From contig NC_079878.1 in the NCBI RefSeq assembly GCF_029227915.1, positions 3,660,001 to 3,724,000 on the forward strand: a stretch of 64,000 nt of DNA, written 5' to 3'. Made by a program: the position numbers and the translations under genes. The stretch is from Hydractinia symbiolongicarpus. Lineage: Eukaryota > Cnidaria > Hydrozoa > Anthoathecata > Hydractiniidae. A model generated the notes under the pieces. It was not told the DNA's origin and did not search any database. It saw only the letters and a program-made list of their open reading frames with translations. This document shows, in pieces, positions 51,401-63,971 of the stretch. Every line of letters starts with the position of its first letter. Position 1 is the stretch's first letter.

Positions 51401-54400
51401 CCACTAAAACGCATGAGACTTGTAGTTTTGAAAAATGTTTTCATTTTTGGTGAGACGCTTAATGAAAGAGGTTTAATCGCCAGCAAACGAAAACCCGCGA
51501 TTTCCCGTAATTCCCGGGCTTGGCCCGTATAGTCGAATGTATACAAAGAAAGTACCCTGTGAGTAAACTCATTTCCCGAACGATTTTTTAAATTTTTTTT
51601 TTACCACTAAAACGCATGAGACTTGTAGTTTTCAAAAATGTTTTCATTTTTGATGAGACGCTTAATGAAAGAGGTTTAATCGCCGGCAAACGAAAACCCG
51701 CAATTTCCCGTAAATCCCGGGCTTGGCCCGTATAGTCGAATGTATACAAAGAAAGTACCCTGTGAGTAAACTCATTTCCAAAACGATTTTTTAAATTATC
51801 TTTTCACCACTAAAACGCATGAGACTTGCAGTTTTCAAAAATGTTTTCATTTTTGATGAGACGCTTAATGAAAGAGTTTTAATCGCCGGCAAACGAAAAC
51901 CCGCGATTTCCCGTAAATCCCGGGCTTGGCCCGTATAGTCGAATGTATACAAAGAAAGTACTCAGGGAGTAAACTCATTTCCCGAACGATTTTTTAATTT
52001 TTTTTTTACCACTAAAACGCATGAGACTTGTAGTTTTCAAAAATGTTTTTATTTTTGATGAGACGCTGAATAAAAGTGGTTTAATCGCCGGCAAACGAAA
52101 ACCCGCGATTTTCCGTAAATCCCGGGCTTGGCCCGTATAGTCGAATGTATACAAAGAAAGTACCCTGTGAGTAAACTCATTTTCAAAACGATTTTTTAAA
52201 TTATCTTTTCACCACTAAAACGCATGAGACCTGCAGTTTTCAAAAATGTTTTCATTTTTGATGAGACGCTTAATGAAAGAGGTTTAATCGCCGGCAAACG
52301 AAATCCCGCGATTTCCCGTAAATCCCGGGCTTGGCCCGTATAGTCAAATGTATACAAAGAAAGTACCCAGGGAGTAAACTCATTTCCCGAACGATTTTTT
52401 AAATTTTTTTTAACCACTAAAACGCATGAGACTTGCAGTTTTCAAAAATGTTTTCATTTTTGGTGAGACGCTTAATGAAAGAGGTTTAATCGCCGGCAAA
52501 CGAAATCCCGCAATTTCCCGTAAATCCCGGGCTTGGCCCGTATAGTCGAATGTATACAAAGAAAGTACCCAGGGAGTAAACTCATTTCCCGAACGATTTT
52601 TTAAATTTTTTTTTTACCACTAAAACGCATGAGACTTGTAGTTTTCAAAAATCTTTTCATTTTTGATGAGACGCTTAATGAAAGAGGTTTAATCGCCGGC
52701 AAACGAAAACCCGCGATTTCCCGTAAATCCCGGGCTTGGCCCGTATAGTCGAATGTATACAAAGAAAGTACCCTGTGAGTAAACTCATTTCCCGAACGAT
52801 TTTTTAATTTTTTTTTTACCACTAAAACGCATGAGACTTGTAGTTTTCAAAAATGTTTTTATTTTTGATGAGACGCTGAATAAAAGTGGTTTAATCGCCG
52901 GCAAACGAAATCCCGCAATTTCCCGTAAATCCCGGGCTTGGCCCGTATAGTCGAATGTATACAAAGAAAGTACCCTGTGAGTAAACTCATTTTCAAAACG
53001 ATTTTTTAAATTATCTTTTCACCACTAAAACGCATGAGACTTGCAGTTTTCAAAAATGTTTTCACTTTTGATGAGACGCTTAATGAAAGAGGTTTAATCG
53101 CCGGCAAACGAAATCCCGCGATTTCCCGTAAATCCCGGGCTTGGCCCGTATAGTCGAACGTATACAAAGAAAGTACCCAGGGAGTAAACTCATTTCCCGA
53201 ACGATTTTTTAAATTTTTTTTTACCACTAAAACGCATGAGACTTGTAGTTTTCAAAAATGTTTTCATTTTTGGTGAGACGCTTAATGAAAGAGGTTTAAT
53301 CGCCAGCAAACGAAAACCCGCGATTTCCCGTAAATCCCGGGCTTGGCCCGTATAGTCGAATGTATACAAAGAAAGTACCCTGTGAGTAAACTCATTTCCC
53401 GAGCGATTTTTTAAATTTTTTTTTTACCACTAAAACGCATGAGACTTGTAGTTTTTAAAAACGTTTTCATTTTTGATGAGACGCTTAATGAAAGAGGTTT
53501 AATCGCCGGCAAACGAAATCCCGCAATTTCCCGTAAATCCCGGGCTTGGCCCGTATAGTCGAATGTATACAAAGAAAGTACCCTGTGAGTAAACTCATTT
53601 TCAAAACGATTTTTTAAATTATCTTTTCACCACTAAAACGCATGAGACTTGCAGTTTTCAAAAATGTTTTCATTTTTGATGAGACGCTTAATAAAAGAGG
53701 TTTAATCGCCGGCAAACGAAATCCCGCGATTTCCCGTAAATCCCGGGCTTGGCCCGTATAGTCGAATGTATACAAAGAAAGTACCCAGGGAGTAAACTCA
53801 TTTCCCGAACGATTTTTTAAATTTTTTTTTACCACTAAAACGCATGAGGCTTGTAGTTTTCAAAGATGTTTTCATTTTTGGTGAGACGCTTAATGAAAGA
53901 GGTTTAATCGCCAGCAAACGAAAACCCGCGATTTCCCGTAAATCCCGGGCTTGGCCCGTATAGTCGAATGTATACAAAGAAAGTACCCTGTGAGTAAACT
54001 CATTTCCCAAACGATTTTTTAAATTTTTTTTTTACCACTAAAACGCATGAGACTTGTAGTTTTCAAAAATGTTTTCATTTTTGATGAGACGCTTAATGAA
54101 AGAGGTTTAATCGCCGGCAAACGAAAACCCGCGATTTCCCGTAAATCCCGGGCTTGGCCCGTATAGTCGAATGTATACAAAGAAAGTACCCTGAGAGTAA
54201 ACTCATTTCCAAAACGATTTTTTAAATTATCTTTTCACCACTAAAACGCATGAGACTTGCAGTTTTCAAAAATGTTTTCATTTTTGATGAGACGCTTAAT
54301 GAAAGAGTTTTAATCGCCGTCAAACGAAAACCCGCGATTTCCCGTAAATCCCGGGCTTGGCCCGTATAGTCGAATGTATACAAAGAAAGTACCCAGGGAG

Positions 54401-55044
54401 TAAACTCATTTCCCGAACGATTTTTTAATTTTTTTTTTACCACTAAAACGCATGAGACTTGTAGTTTTCAAAAATGTTTTTATTTTTGATGAGACGCTGA
54501 ATAAAAGTGGTTTAATCGCCGGCAAACGAAAACCCGCGATTTCCCGTAAATCCCGGGCTTGGCCCGTATAGTCGAATGTATACAAAGAAAGTACCCTGTG
54601 AGTAAACTCATTTTCAAAACGATTTTTTAAATTATCTTTTCACCACTAAAACGCATGAGACTTGCAATTTTCAAAAATGTTTTCATTTTTGATGAGACGC
54701 TTAATGAAAGAGGTTTAATCGCCGGCAAACGAAATCCCGCGATTTCCCGTAAATCCCGGGCTTGGCCCGTATAGTCGAATGTATACAAAGAAAGTACCCA
54801 GGGAGTAAACTCATTTCCCGAACGATTTTTTAAATTTTTTTTTACCACTAAAACGCATGAGACTTGTAGTTTTCAAAAATGTTTTCATTTTTGGTGAGAC
54901 GCTTAATGAAAGAGGTTTAATCGCCAGCAAACGAAAACCCGCGATTTCCCGTAAATCCCGGGCTTGGCCCGTATAGTCAAAAGTATACAAGGAAAGTACC
55001 CAGAAAGTAAACTCATTTCCCGAACGATTTTTTACTTTATTTTT
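51401..55044. repeat. Alternating B-type and poly-T monomers, ordinary array
   Basis: About 18 regular monomers, alternating units ending TTATCTTTTCACC with units ending in T-rich TTTTTTTTTACC. Occasional private changes are seen, such as TTTTGAAAAATG near 51427, CGGTCAAACG-like GCCGTCAAACG near 54316, and CTTGCAATTTTC near 54662. The last unit before 55045 switches from GTCGAATG to GTCAAAAG and has ACAAGGAAAG. I see nothing but satellite. Confidence 0.8.
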
Positions 55045-55170
55045 TCACCACTAAAACGCATGAGACTTGTAGTTTTTAAAAATGTTTTCATTTTTGATGA
55101 GACGCTTAATGAAAGAAGTTTAATCGCCGGCAAACGAAAACCCGCGATAAACGATTTTTTAATTTTTTTT
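55045..55170 (+). repeat. Truncated 126-bp monomer, copy 1
   Basis: The unit runs normally to AACCCGCGAT and then jumps directly to AAACGATTTTTTAATT, skipping about 76 bp that include the helically spaced CCCG motifs, the small hairpin, TGTATACA and GAGTAAACTC. The hairpin-forming segment near the head is kept. Confidence 0.93.
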
Positions 55171-55576
55171 TTACCACTAAAACGCATGAGACTTGTAGTT
55201 TTCAAAAATGTTTTTATTTTTGATGAGACGCTGAATAAAAGTGGTTTAATCGCCGGCAAACGAAAACCCGCGATTTCCCGTAAATCCCGGGCTTGGCCCG
55301 TATAGTCGAATGTATACAAAGAAAGTACCCTGTGAGTAAACTCATTTTCAAAACGATTTTTTAAATTATCTTTTCACCACTAAAACGCATGAGACTTGCA
55401 GTTTTCAAAAATGTTTTCATTTTTGATGAGACGCTGAATAAAAGTGGTTTAATCGCCGGCAAACGAAAACCCGCGATTTCCCGTAAATCCCGGGCTTGGC
55501 CCGTATAGTCGAATGTATACAAAGAAAGTGCCCTGTGAGTAAACTCATTTTCAAAACGATTTTTTAAATTATCTTT

Positions 55577-55702
55577 TCACCACTAAAACGCATGAGACTT
55601 GCAGTTTTCAAAAATGTTTTCATTTTTGATGAGACGCTTAATGAAAGAGGTTTAATCGCCGGCAAACGAAAACCCGCGATAAACGATTTTTTAATTTTTT
55701 TT
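55577..55702 (+). repeat. Truncated 126-bp monomer, copy 2
   Basis: Same deletion join (CCCGCGATAAACGATT) as at 55045-55170, in a unit with a TTGCAG head and a CTTAATGAAAGAGG middle. The shared join with different flanking variants suggests one deletion spread by later exchange or duplication. Confidence 0.93.
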
Positions 55703-56716
55703 TTACCACTAAAACGCATGAGACTTGTAGTTTTCAAAAATGTTTTTATTTTTGATGAGACGCTGAATAAAAGTGGTTTAATCGCCGGCAAACGAAAACC
55801 CGCGATTTCCCGTAAATCCCGGGCTTGGCCCGTATAGTCGAATGTATACAAAGAAAGTACCCTGTGAGTAAACTCATTTTCAAAACGATTTTTTAAATTA
55901 TCTTTTCACCACTAAAACGCATGAGACTTGCAGTTTTCAAAAATGTTTTCATTTTTGATGAGACGCTTAATGAAAGAGGTTTAATCGCCGGCAAACGAAA
56001 TCCCGCGATTTCCCGTAAATCTCCGGCTTGGCCCGTATAGTCGAATGTATACAAAGAAAGTACCCAGGGAGTAAACTCATTTCCCGAACGATTTTTTAAA
56101 TTTTTTTTTACCACTAAAACGCATGAGACTTGTAGTTTTCAAAAATGTTTTCATTTTTGGTGAGACGCTTAATGAAAGAGGTTTAATCGCCGGCAAACGA
56201 AAACCCGCGATTTCCCGTAAATCCCGGGCTTGGCCCGTATAGTCAAAAGTATACAAAGAAAGTACCCAGGAAGTAAACTCATTTCCCGAACGATTTTTTA
56301 CTTTATTTTTTCACCACTAAAAGGCATGAGACTTGTAGTTTTCAAAAATGTTTTCATTTTTGATGAGACGCTGAATAAAAGAAGTTTAATCGCCGGCAAA
56401 CGAAAACCTGCGATTTCCCGTAAATCCGGACTCGGCCCGTATAGTCAAAAGTATACAAAGAAAGTACCCAGGGAGTAAACTCATTTCCCGACCGATTTTT
56501 TTAAATTTTTTTTTTACCACTAAAACGCATGAGACTTGTAGTTTTCAAAAATGTTTTCATTTTTGATGAGACGCTTAATTAAAGAGGTTTAATCGCCGGC
56601 AAACGAAAACCCGCGATTTCCCGTAAATCCCGGGCTTGGCCCGTATAGTCGAATGTATACAAAGAAAGTACCCTGTGAGTAAACTCATTTCCAAAACGAT
56701 TTTTTAAATTATCTTT

Positions 56717-56913
56717 TCACCACTAAAACGCATGAGACTTGCAGTTTTCAAAAATGTTTTCATTTTTGATGAGAGGCTTAATGAAAGAGTTTTAATCGCC
56801 GGCAAACGAAATCCCGCGATTTCCCGTAAATCCCGGGCTTGGCCCGTATAGTCGAATGTATACAAAGAAAGTACAATAAACTCATTTCCCGAACGATTTT
56901 TTAATTTTTTTTT
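56717..56913 (+). repeat. 197-bp monomer with short tail deletion
   Basis: The tail reads AAAGTACAATAAACTC instead of AAAGTACCCTGTGAGTAAACTC: a few bases are lost and the GAGTAAACTC palindrome is broken. The same change is seen in the units 58509-58704 and 59314-59510, so it too has spread within this part of the array. Confidence 0.88.
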
Positions 56914-57116
56914 TTACCACTAAAACGCATGAGACTTGTAGTTTTCAAAAATGTTTTCATTTTTGATGAGACGCTTAATTAAAGAGGTTTAATCGCCGGC
57001 AAACGAAAACCCGCGATTTCCCGTAAATCCCGGGCTTGGCCCGTATAGTCGAATGTATACAAAGAAAGTACCCTGTGAGTAAACTCATTTCCAAAACGAT
57101 TTTTTAAATTATCTTT

Positions 57117-57241
57117 TCACCACTAAAACGCATGAGACTTGCAGTTTTCAAAAATGTTGTCATTTTTGATGAGACGCTGAATAAAAGAAGTTTAATCGCC
57201 GGCAAACGAAATCCCGCGATAAACGATTTTTTAATTTTTTT
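57117..57241 (+). repeat. Truncated 125-bp monomer, copy 3
   Basis: Same join, here as AATCCCGCGATAAACG, with GAATAAAAGAAG in the middle, ATGTTGTCATT in the hairpin segment (which breaks it) and one T fewer in the end tract. Confidence 0.92.
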
Positions 57242-57647
57242 TTACCACTAAAACGCATGAGACTTGCAGTTTTCAAAAATGTTTTCATTTTTGATGAGAC
57301 GCTGAATAAAAGTGGTTTAATCGCCGGCAAACGAAAACCCGCGATTTCCCGTAAATCCCGGGCTTGGCCCGTATAGTCGAATGTATACAAAGAAAGTACC
57401 CTGTGAGTAAACTCATTTTCAAAACGATTTTTTAAATTATCTTTTCACCACTAAAACGCATGAGACTTGCAGTTTTCAAAAATGTTTTCATTTTTGATGA
57501 GACGCTGAATAAAAGTGGTTTAATCGCCGGCAAACGAAAACCCGCGATTTCCCGTAAATCCCGGGCTTGGCCCGTATAGTCGAATGTATACAAAGAAAGT
57601 ACCCTGTGAGTAAACTCATTTTCAAAACGATTTTTTAAATTATCTTT

Positions 57648-57773
57648 TCACCACTAAAACGCATGAGACTTGCAGTTTTCAAAAATGTTTTCATTTTTGA
57701 TGAGACGCTTAATGAAAGAGGTTTAATCGCCGGCAAACGAAAACCCGCGATAAACGATTTTTTAATTTTTTTT
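57648..57773 (+). repeat. Truncated 126-bp monomer, copy 4
   Basis: Matches copy 2 (55577) at an offset of 2071 bp, including neighbouring units, and has the same CCCGCGATAAACGATT join. Confidence 0.93.
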
Positions 57774-58382
57774 TTACCACTAAAACGCATGAGACTTGTA
57801 GTTTTCAAAAATGTTTTTATTTTTGATGAGACGCTGAATAAAAGTGGTTTAATCGCCGGCAAACGAAAACCCGCGATTTCCCGTAAATCCCGGGCTTGGC
57901 CCGTATAGTCGAATGTATACAAAGAAAGTACCCTGTGAGTAAACTCATTTTCAAAACGATTTTTTAAATTATCTTTTCACCACTAAAACGCATGAGACTT
58001 GCAGTTTTCAAAAATGTTTTCATTTTTGATGAGACGCTTAATGAAAGAGGTTTAATCGCCGGCAAACGAAATCCCGCAATTTCCCGTAAATCCCCGGCTT
58101 GGCCCGTATAGTCGAATGTATACAAAGAAAGTACCCTGTGAGTAAACTCATTTTCAAAACGATTTTTTAAATTATCTTTTCACCACTAAAACGCATGAGA
58201 CTTGCAGTTTTCAAAAATGTTTTCATTTTTGATGAGACGCTGAATAAAAGTGGTTTAATCGCCGGCAAACGAAAACCCGCGATTTCCCGTAAATCCCGGG
58301 CTTGGCCCGTATAGTCGAATGTATACAAAGAAAGTACCCTGTGAGTAAACTCATTTTCAAAACGATTTTTTAAATTATCTTT

Positions 58383-58508
58383 TCACCACTAAAACGCATG
58401 AGACTTGCAGTTTTCAAAAATGTTTTCATTTTTGATGAGACGCTTAATGAAAGAGGTTTAATCGCCGGCAAACGAAAACCCGCGATAAACGATTTTTTAA
58501 TTTTTTTT
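58383..58508 (+). repeat. Truncated 126-bp monomer, copy 5
   Basis: Matches copy 4 at an offset of 735 bp (three normal units plus one truncated unit). Same join. It is the last truncated unit in the window. Confidence 0.93.
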
Positions 58509-58704
58509 TTACCACTAAAACGCATGAGACTTGTAGTTTTCAAAAATGTTTTTATTTTTGATGAGACGCTGAATAAAAGTGGTTTAATCGCCGGCAAACG
58601 AAAACCCGCGATTTCCCGTAAATCCCGGGCTTGGCCCGTATAGTCGAATGTATACAAAGAAAGTACAATAAACTCATTTCCCGAACGATTTTTTAAATTT
58701 TTTT

Positions 58705-61700
58705 TTACCACTAAAACGCATGAGACTTGTAGTTTTCAAAAATGTTTTCATTTTTGGTGAGACGCTTAATGAAAGAGGTTTAATCGCCGGCAATCGAAAA
58801 CCCGCGATTTCCCGTAAATCCCGGGCTTGGCCCGTATAGTCAAAAGTATACAAAGAAAGTACCCAGGAAGTAAACTCATTTCCCGAACGATTTTTTACTT
58901 TATTTTTTCACCACTAAAACGCATGAGACTTGTAGTTTTCAAAAATGTTTTCATTTTTGATGAGACGCTGAATAAAAGAAGTTTAATCGCCGGCAAACGA
59001 AAACCTGCGATTTCCCGTAAATCCGGACTCGGCCCGTATAGTCAAAAGTATACAAAGAAAGTACCCAGGGAGTAAACTCATTTCCCGACCGATTTTTTTA
59101 AATTTCTTTTTTACCACTAAAACGCATGAGACTTGTAGTTTTCAAAAATGTTTTCATTTTTGATGAGACGCTTAATTAAAGATGTTTAATCGCCGGCAAA
59201 CGAAAACCCGCGATTTCCCGTAAATCCCGGGCTTGGCCCGTATAGTCGAATGTATACAAAGAAAGTACCCTGTGAGTAAACTCATTTCCAAAACGATTTT
59301 TTAAATTATCTTTTCACCACTAAAACGCATGAGACTTGCAGTTTTCAAAAATGTTTTCATTTTTGATGAGACGCTTAATGAAAGAGTTTTAATCGCCGGC
59401 AAACGAAATCCCGCGATTTCCCGTAAATCCCGGGCTTGGCCCGTATAGTCGAATGTATACAAAGAAAGTACAATAAACTCATTTCCCGAACGATTTTTTA
59501 ATATTTTTTTTTACCACTAAAACGCATGAGACTTGTAGTTTTCAAAAATGTTTTTATTTTTGGTGAGACGCTTAATGAAAGAGGTTTAATCGCCGGCAAA
59601 CGAAAACCCGCGATTTCCCGTAAATCCCGGGCTTGGCCCGTATAGTCGAATGTATACAAAGAAAGTACCCTGTGAGTAAACTCATTTCCCGAACGATTTT
59701 TTTAATTTTTTTTTACCACTAAAACGCATGAGACTTGTAGTTTTCAAAAATGTTTTTATTTTTGATGAGACGCTTAATGAGAGAGGTTTAATCGCCGGCA
59801 AACGAAAACCCGCGATTTCCCGTAAATCCCGGGCTTGGCCCGTATAGTCGAATGTATACAAAGAAAGTACCCTGTGAGTAAACTCATTTCCAAAACGATT
59901 TTTTAAATTATCTTTTCACTACTAAAACGCATGAGACTTGCAGTTTTCAAAAATGTTTTTATTTTTGATGAGACGCTGAATAAAAGTGGTTTAATCGCCG
60001 GCAAACGAAATCCCGCAATTTCCCGTAAATCCCGGGCTTGGCCCGTATAGTCGAATGTATACAAAGAAAGTACCCAGGGATTAAACTCATTTCCCGAACG
60101 ATTTTTTAAATTTTTTTTTACCACTAAAACGCATGAGACTTGTAGTTTTCAAAAATGTTTTCATTTTTGATGAGACGCTTAATGAAAGAGGTTTAATCGC
60201 CGGCAAACGAAAACCCGCGATTTCCCGTAAATCCCGGGCTTGGCCCGTATAGTCGAATGTATACAAAGAAAGTACCCTGTGAGTAAACTCATTTCCAAAA
60301 CGATTTTTTGAATTATCTTTTCACCACTAAAACGCATGAGACTTGCAGTTTTCAAAAATGTTTTCATCTTTGATGAGACGCTTAATGAAAGTGGTTTAAT
60401 CGCCGGCAAACGAAAACCCGCGATTTCCCGTAAATCCCGGGCTTGGCCCGTATAGTCGAATGTATACAAAGAAAGTACCCTGTGAGTAAACTCATTTCCA
60501 AAACGATTTTTTGAATTATCTTTTCACCACTAAAACGCATGAGACTTGCAGTTTTCAAAAATGTTTTCATCTTTGATGAGACGCTTAATGAAAGTGGTTT
60601 AATCGCCGGCAAACGAAATCCCGCGATTTCCCGTAAATCCCGGGCTTGGCCCGTATAGTCGAATGTATACAAAGAAAGTACCCAGGGAGTAAACTCATTT
60701 CCCGAACGATTTTTTATTTTTTTTTTTACCACTAAAACGCATGAGACTTGTAGTTTTCAAAAATGTTGTCATTTTTGGTGAGACGCTTAATGAAAGAGGT
60801 TTAATCGCCGGCAAACGAAAACCCGCGATTTCCCGTAAATCCCGGGCTTGGCCCGTATAGTCGAATGTATACAAAGAAAGTACCCTGTGAGTAAACTCAT
60901 TTCCAGAACGATTTTTTAAATTATTTTTTCACCACTAAAACGCATAAGACTTGTAGTTTTCAAAAATGTTTTCATTTTTGATGAGACGCTGAATAAAAGA
61001 AGTTTAATCGCCGGCAAACGAAAACCCGCGATTTCCCGTAAATCCCGGGCTTGGCCCGTATAGTCAAAAGTATACAAAGAAAGTACCCAGGAAGTAAACT
61101 CATTTCCCGAACGATGTTTTACTTTATTTTTTCACCACTAAAACGCATGAGACTTGTAGTTTTCAAAAATGTTTTCATTTTTGATGAGACGCTGAATAAA
61201 AGAAGTTTAATCGCCGGCAAACGAAATCCCGCGATTTCCCGTAAATCCCGGGCTTGGCCCGTATAGTCGAATGTATACAAAGAAAGTACCCTGTGAGTAA
61301 CTCATTTCCAGAACGATATTTTAAATTATTTTTTCACCACTAAAACGCATAAGACTTGTAGTTTTCAAAAATGTTTTCATTTTTGATGAGACGCTGAATA
61401 AAAGAAGTTTAATCGCTGGCAAACGAAAACCCGCGATTTCCCGTAAATCCCGGTCTTGGCCCGTATAGTCGAATGTATACAAAGAAAGTACCCAGGGAGT
61501 AAACTCATTTCCCGAACGATTTTTTAATTTTTTTTTTCATCACTAAAACGCTTGAGACTTGTAGTTTTTAAAAATGTTTTCATTTTTGATGAGACGCTGA
61601 ATAAAAGAAGTTTAATCGCCGGCAAACGAAAACCCGCAACTTCCCGTAAATCCGAACTCGGCCAGTATAGTCAAAAGTATACAAAGAAAGTACCCAGGAA

Positions 61701-61740
61701 GTAAACTCATTTCCCGAACGATTTTTTAAATTATTATTTC
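58705..61740. repeat. Regular monomers returning from B-type to mixed types
   Basis: About 15 units. The stretch 58705-59110 repeats marks found at 56108-56513 (GTCAAAAG, TTTTTACTTTATTTTTTC, AAATCCGGACTCGG, CCGACCGATT). Two neighbouring units near 60313 and 60516 share TTTTTTGAATTATC and TTCATCTTTG, a single-monomer step of 203 bp. From about 60900 CCAGAACG tails and CATAAGACTTG heads appear, resembling units at 10-12 kb. Nothing other than satellite was seen. Confidence 0.8.
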
Positions 61741-63768
61741 ACCACTAAAACGCATGAGACTTGTAGTTTTCAAAAATGTTTTCATTTTTGATGAGACGCT
61801 TAATGAAAGAGGTTTAATCGCCGGCAAACGAAATCCCGCGATTTCCCGTAAATCCCGGGCTTGGCCCGTATAGTCGAATGTATACAAAGAAAGTACCCAG
61901 GGAGTAAACTCTTTTCCCGAACGACTTTTTAAATTTTTTTCTCACCACTAAAACGCTTGAAACTTGTAGTTTTTAAAAATGTTTTCATTTTTGATGAGAC
62001 ACTGAATAAAAGATGTTTAATCGCCGGCAAACGAAAACCCGCGACTTCCCGTAAATCCGGACTCGGCCCGTATAGTCAAAAGTATACAAAGAAAGTACCC
62101 AGGGAGTAAACTCATTTCCTGAACGATTTTTTAAATTATTATTTCACCACTAAAGCCCATGAGACTTGTAGTTTTTAAAAATGTTTTCATTTTTGATGAG
62201 ACGCTGAATAAAAGAAGTTTAATCGCCGGCAAACGAAAAATCGCGACTTCCCGTAAATCCCGGACTCGGCCCGTATAGTAAAAAGTATACAAAGAAAGTA
62301 CCCAGGAAGTAAACTCATTTCCCGAACGATTTTTTAATTTATTTTTCACCACTAAAACGCATGAGACTTGTAGTTTTCAAAAATATTTTCATTTTTGATG
62401 AGACAGTGAGTAAAAGAAGTTTAATCGCCGGCAAACGAAAACCTGCGATTTCCCGTAAATCCCGGACTCGGCCCGTATAGTCAATAGTATACAAAGAAAG
62501 TACCCAGGGAGTAAACTCATTTCCCGAACGATTTTTTAAATTTTTTTTTTTACCACTAAAACGCATGAGACTTGTAGTTTTCAAAAATGTTTTCATTTTT
62601 GATGAGACGCTTAATGAAAGAGGTTTAATCGCCGGCAAACGAAAACCCGCCATTTCCCGTAAACCCCGGACTCGGCCCGCATAGTCAAAAGTATACAAAG
62701 AAAGTACCCAGGGAGTAAACTCATTTCCCGAACGATTTTTTAAATTATTATTTCACCACTAAAACGCATGAGACTTGTAGTTTTTAAAAATGTTTTCATT
62801 TTTGATGAGACGCTTAATGAAAGAGGTTTAATCGCCGGCAAACGAAATCCCGCGATTTCCCGTAAATCCCGGGCTTGGCCCGTATAGTCGAATGTATACA
62901 AAGAAAGTACCCAGGGAGTAAACTCATTTCCCGAACGACTTTTTAAATTTTTTTCTCACCACTAAAACGCTTGAAACTTGTAGTTTTTAAAAATGTTTTC
63001 ATTTTTGATGAGACACTGAATAAAAGAAGTTTAATCGCCGGCAAACGAAAACCCGCGACTTCCCGTAAATCCGGACTCGGCCCGTATAGTCAAAAGTATA
63101 CAAAGAAAGTACCCAGGGAGTAAACTCATTTCCTGAACGATTTTTTAAATTATTATTTCACCACTAAAGCCCATGAGACTTGTAGTTTTTAAAAATGTTT
63201 TCATTTTTGATGAGACGCTGAATAAAAGAAGTTTAATCGCCGGCAAACGAAAACCCGCGACTTCCCGTAAATCCCGGACTCGGCCCGTATAGTAAAAAGT
63301 ATACAAAGAAAGTACCCAGGAAGTAAACTCATTTCCCGAACGATTTTTTAATTTATTTTTTCACCACTAAAACGCATGAGACTTGTAGTTTTCAAAAATA
63401 TTTTCATTTTTGATGAGACGGTGAGTAAAAGAAGTTTAATCGCCGGCAAACGAAAACCTGCGATTTCCCGTAAATCCCGGACTCGGCCCGTATAGTCAAT
63501 AGTATACAAAGAAAGTACCCAGGGAGTAAACTCATTTCCCGAACGATTTTTTAAATTTTTTTTTTTACCACTAAAACGCATGAGACTTGTAGTTTTCAAA
63601 AATGTTTTCATTTTTGATGAGACGCTTAATGAAAGAGGTTTAATCGCCGGCAAACGAAAACCCGCCATTTCCCGTAAACCCCGGACTCGGCCCGCATAGT
63701 CAAAAGTATACAAAGAAAGTACCCAGGGAGTAAACTCATTTCCCGAACGATTTTTTAAATTTTTTTTT
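61741..63768. repeat. Tandem 5-monomer repeat, 1014 bp x 2
   Basis: Copy 1 starts near 61741 and copy 2 near 62755. Shared marks in order: CTTAATGAAAGAGG with AAATCCCGCG, ACGACTTTTTAAATTTTTTTCTC (61921 and 62935), CGCTTGAAACTTG with GACACTGAATAAAAG, TTCCTGAACG, GTATAGTAAAAAGTATAC, AAAATATTTTC with GTGAGTAAAAG, GTCAATAG and GCCCGCATAGTC. Differences are few, such as GAAAAATCGCG in copy 1 against GAAAACCCGCG in copy 2 and GACAGTGAG against GACGGTGAG. A further GACGGTGAG unit follows near 63823. Confidence 0.9.
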
Positions 63769-63971
63769 CACCACTAAAACGCATGAGACTTGTAGTTCTC
63801 AAAAATATTTTCATTTTTGATGAGACGGTGAGTAAAAGAAGTTTAATCGCCGGCAAACGAAAACTTGCGATTTCCCGTAAATCCCGGACTCGGCCCGTAT
63901 AGTCAAAAGTATACAAAGAAAGTACCCAGGGAGTAAACTCATTTCCCGAACGATTTTTTAAAATTTTTTTT

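Noticed and set aside
54964-55305. Plus-strand open frame of 113 codons in the truncated-monomer region
   Set aside because: Produced by the 126-bp truncated unit, which is a multiple of three and so keeps the frame open into the next monomer. It is an effect of the deletion, not a gene.
63348-63713. Minus-strand open frame of 121 codons (also 120 codons at 46119-46481, 119 at 62339-62698, 116 at 60382-60732)
   Set aside because: These longest frames span two monomers only because T-tract length differences happen to restore the frame. Each is two copies of the same monomer translation with no recognisable domain. I treat them as chance frames in satellite DNA.
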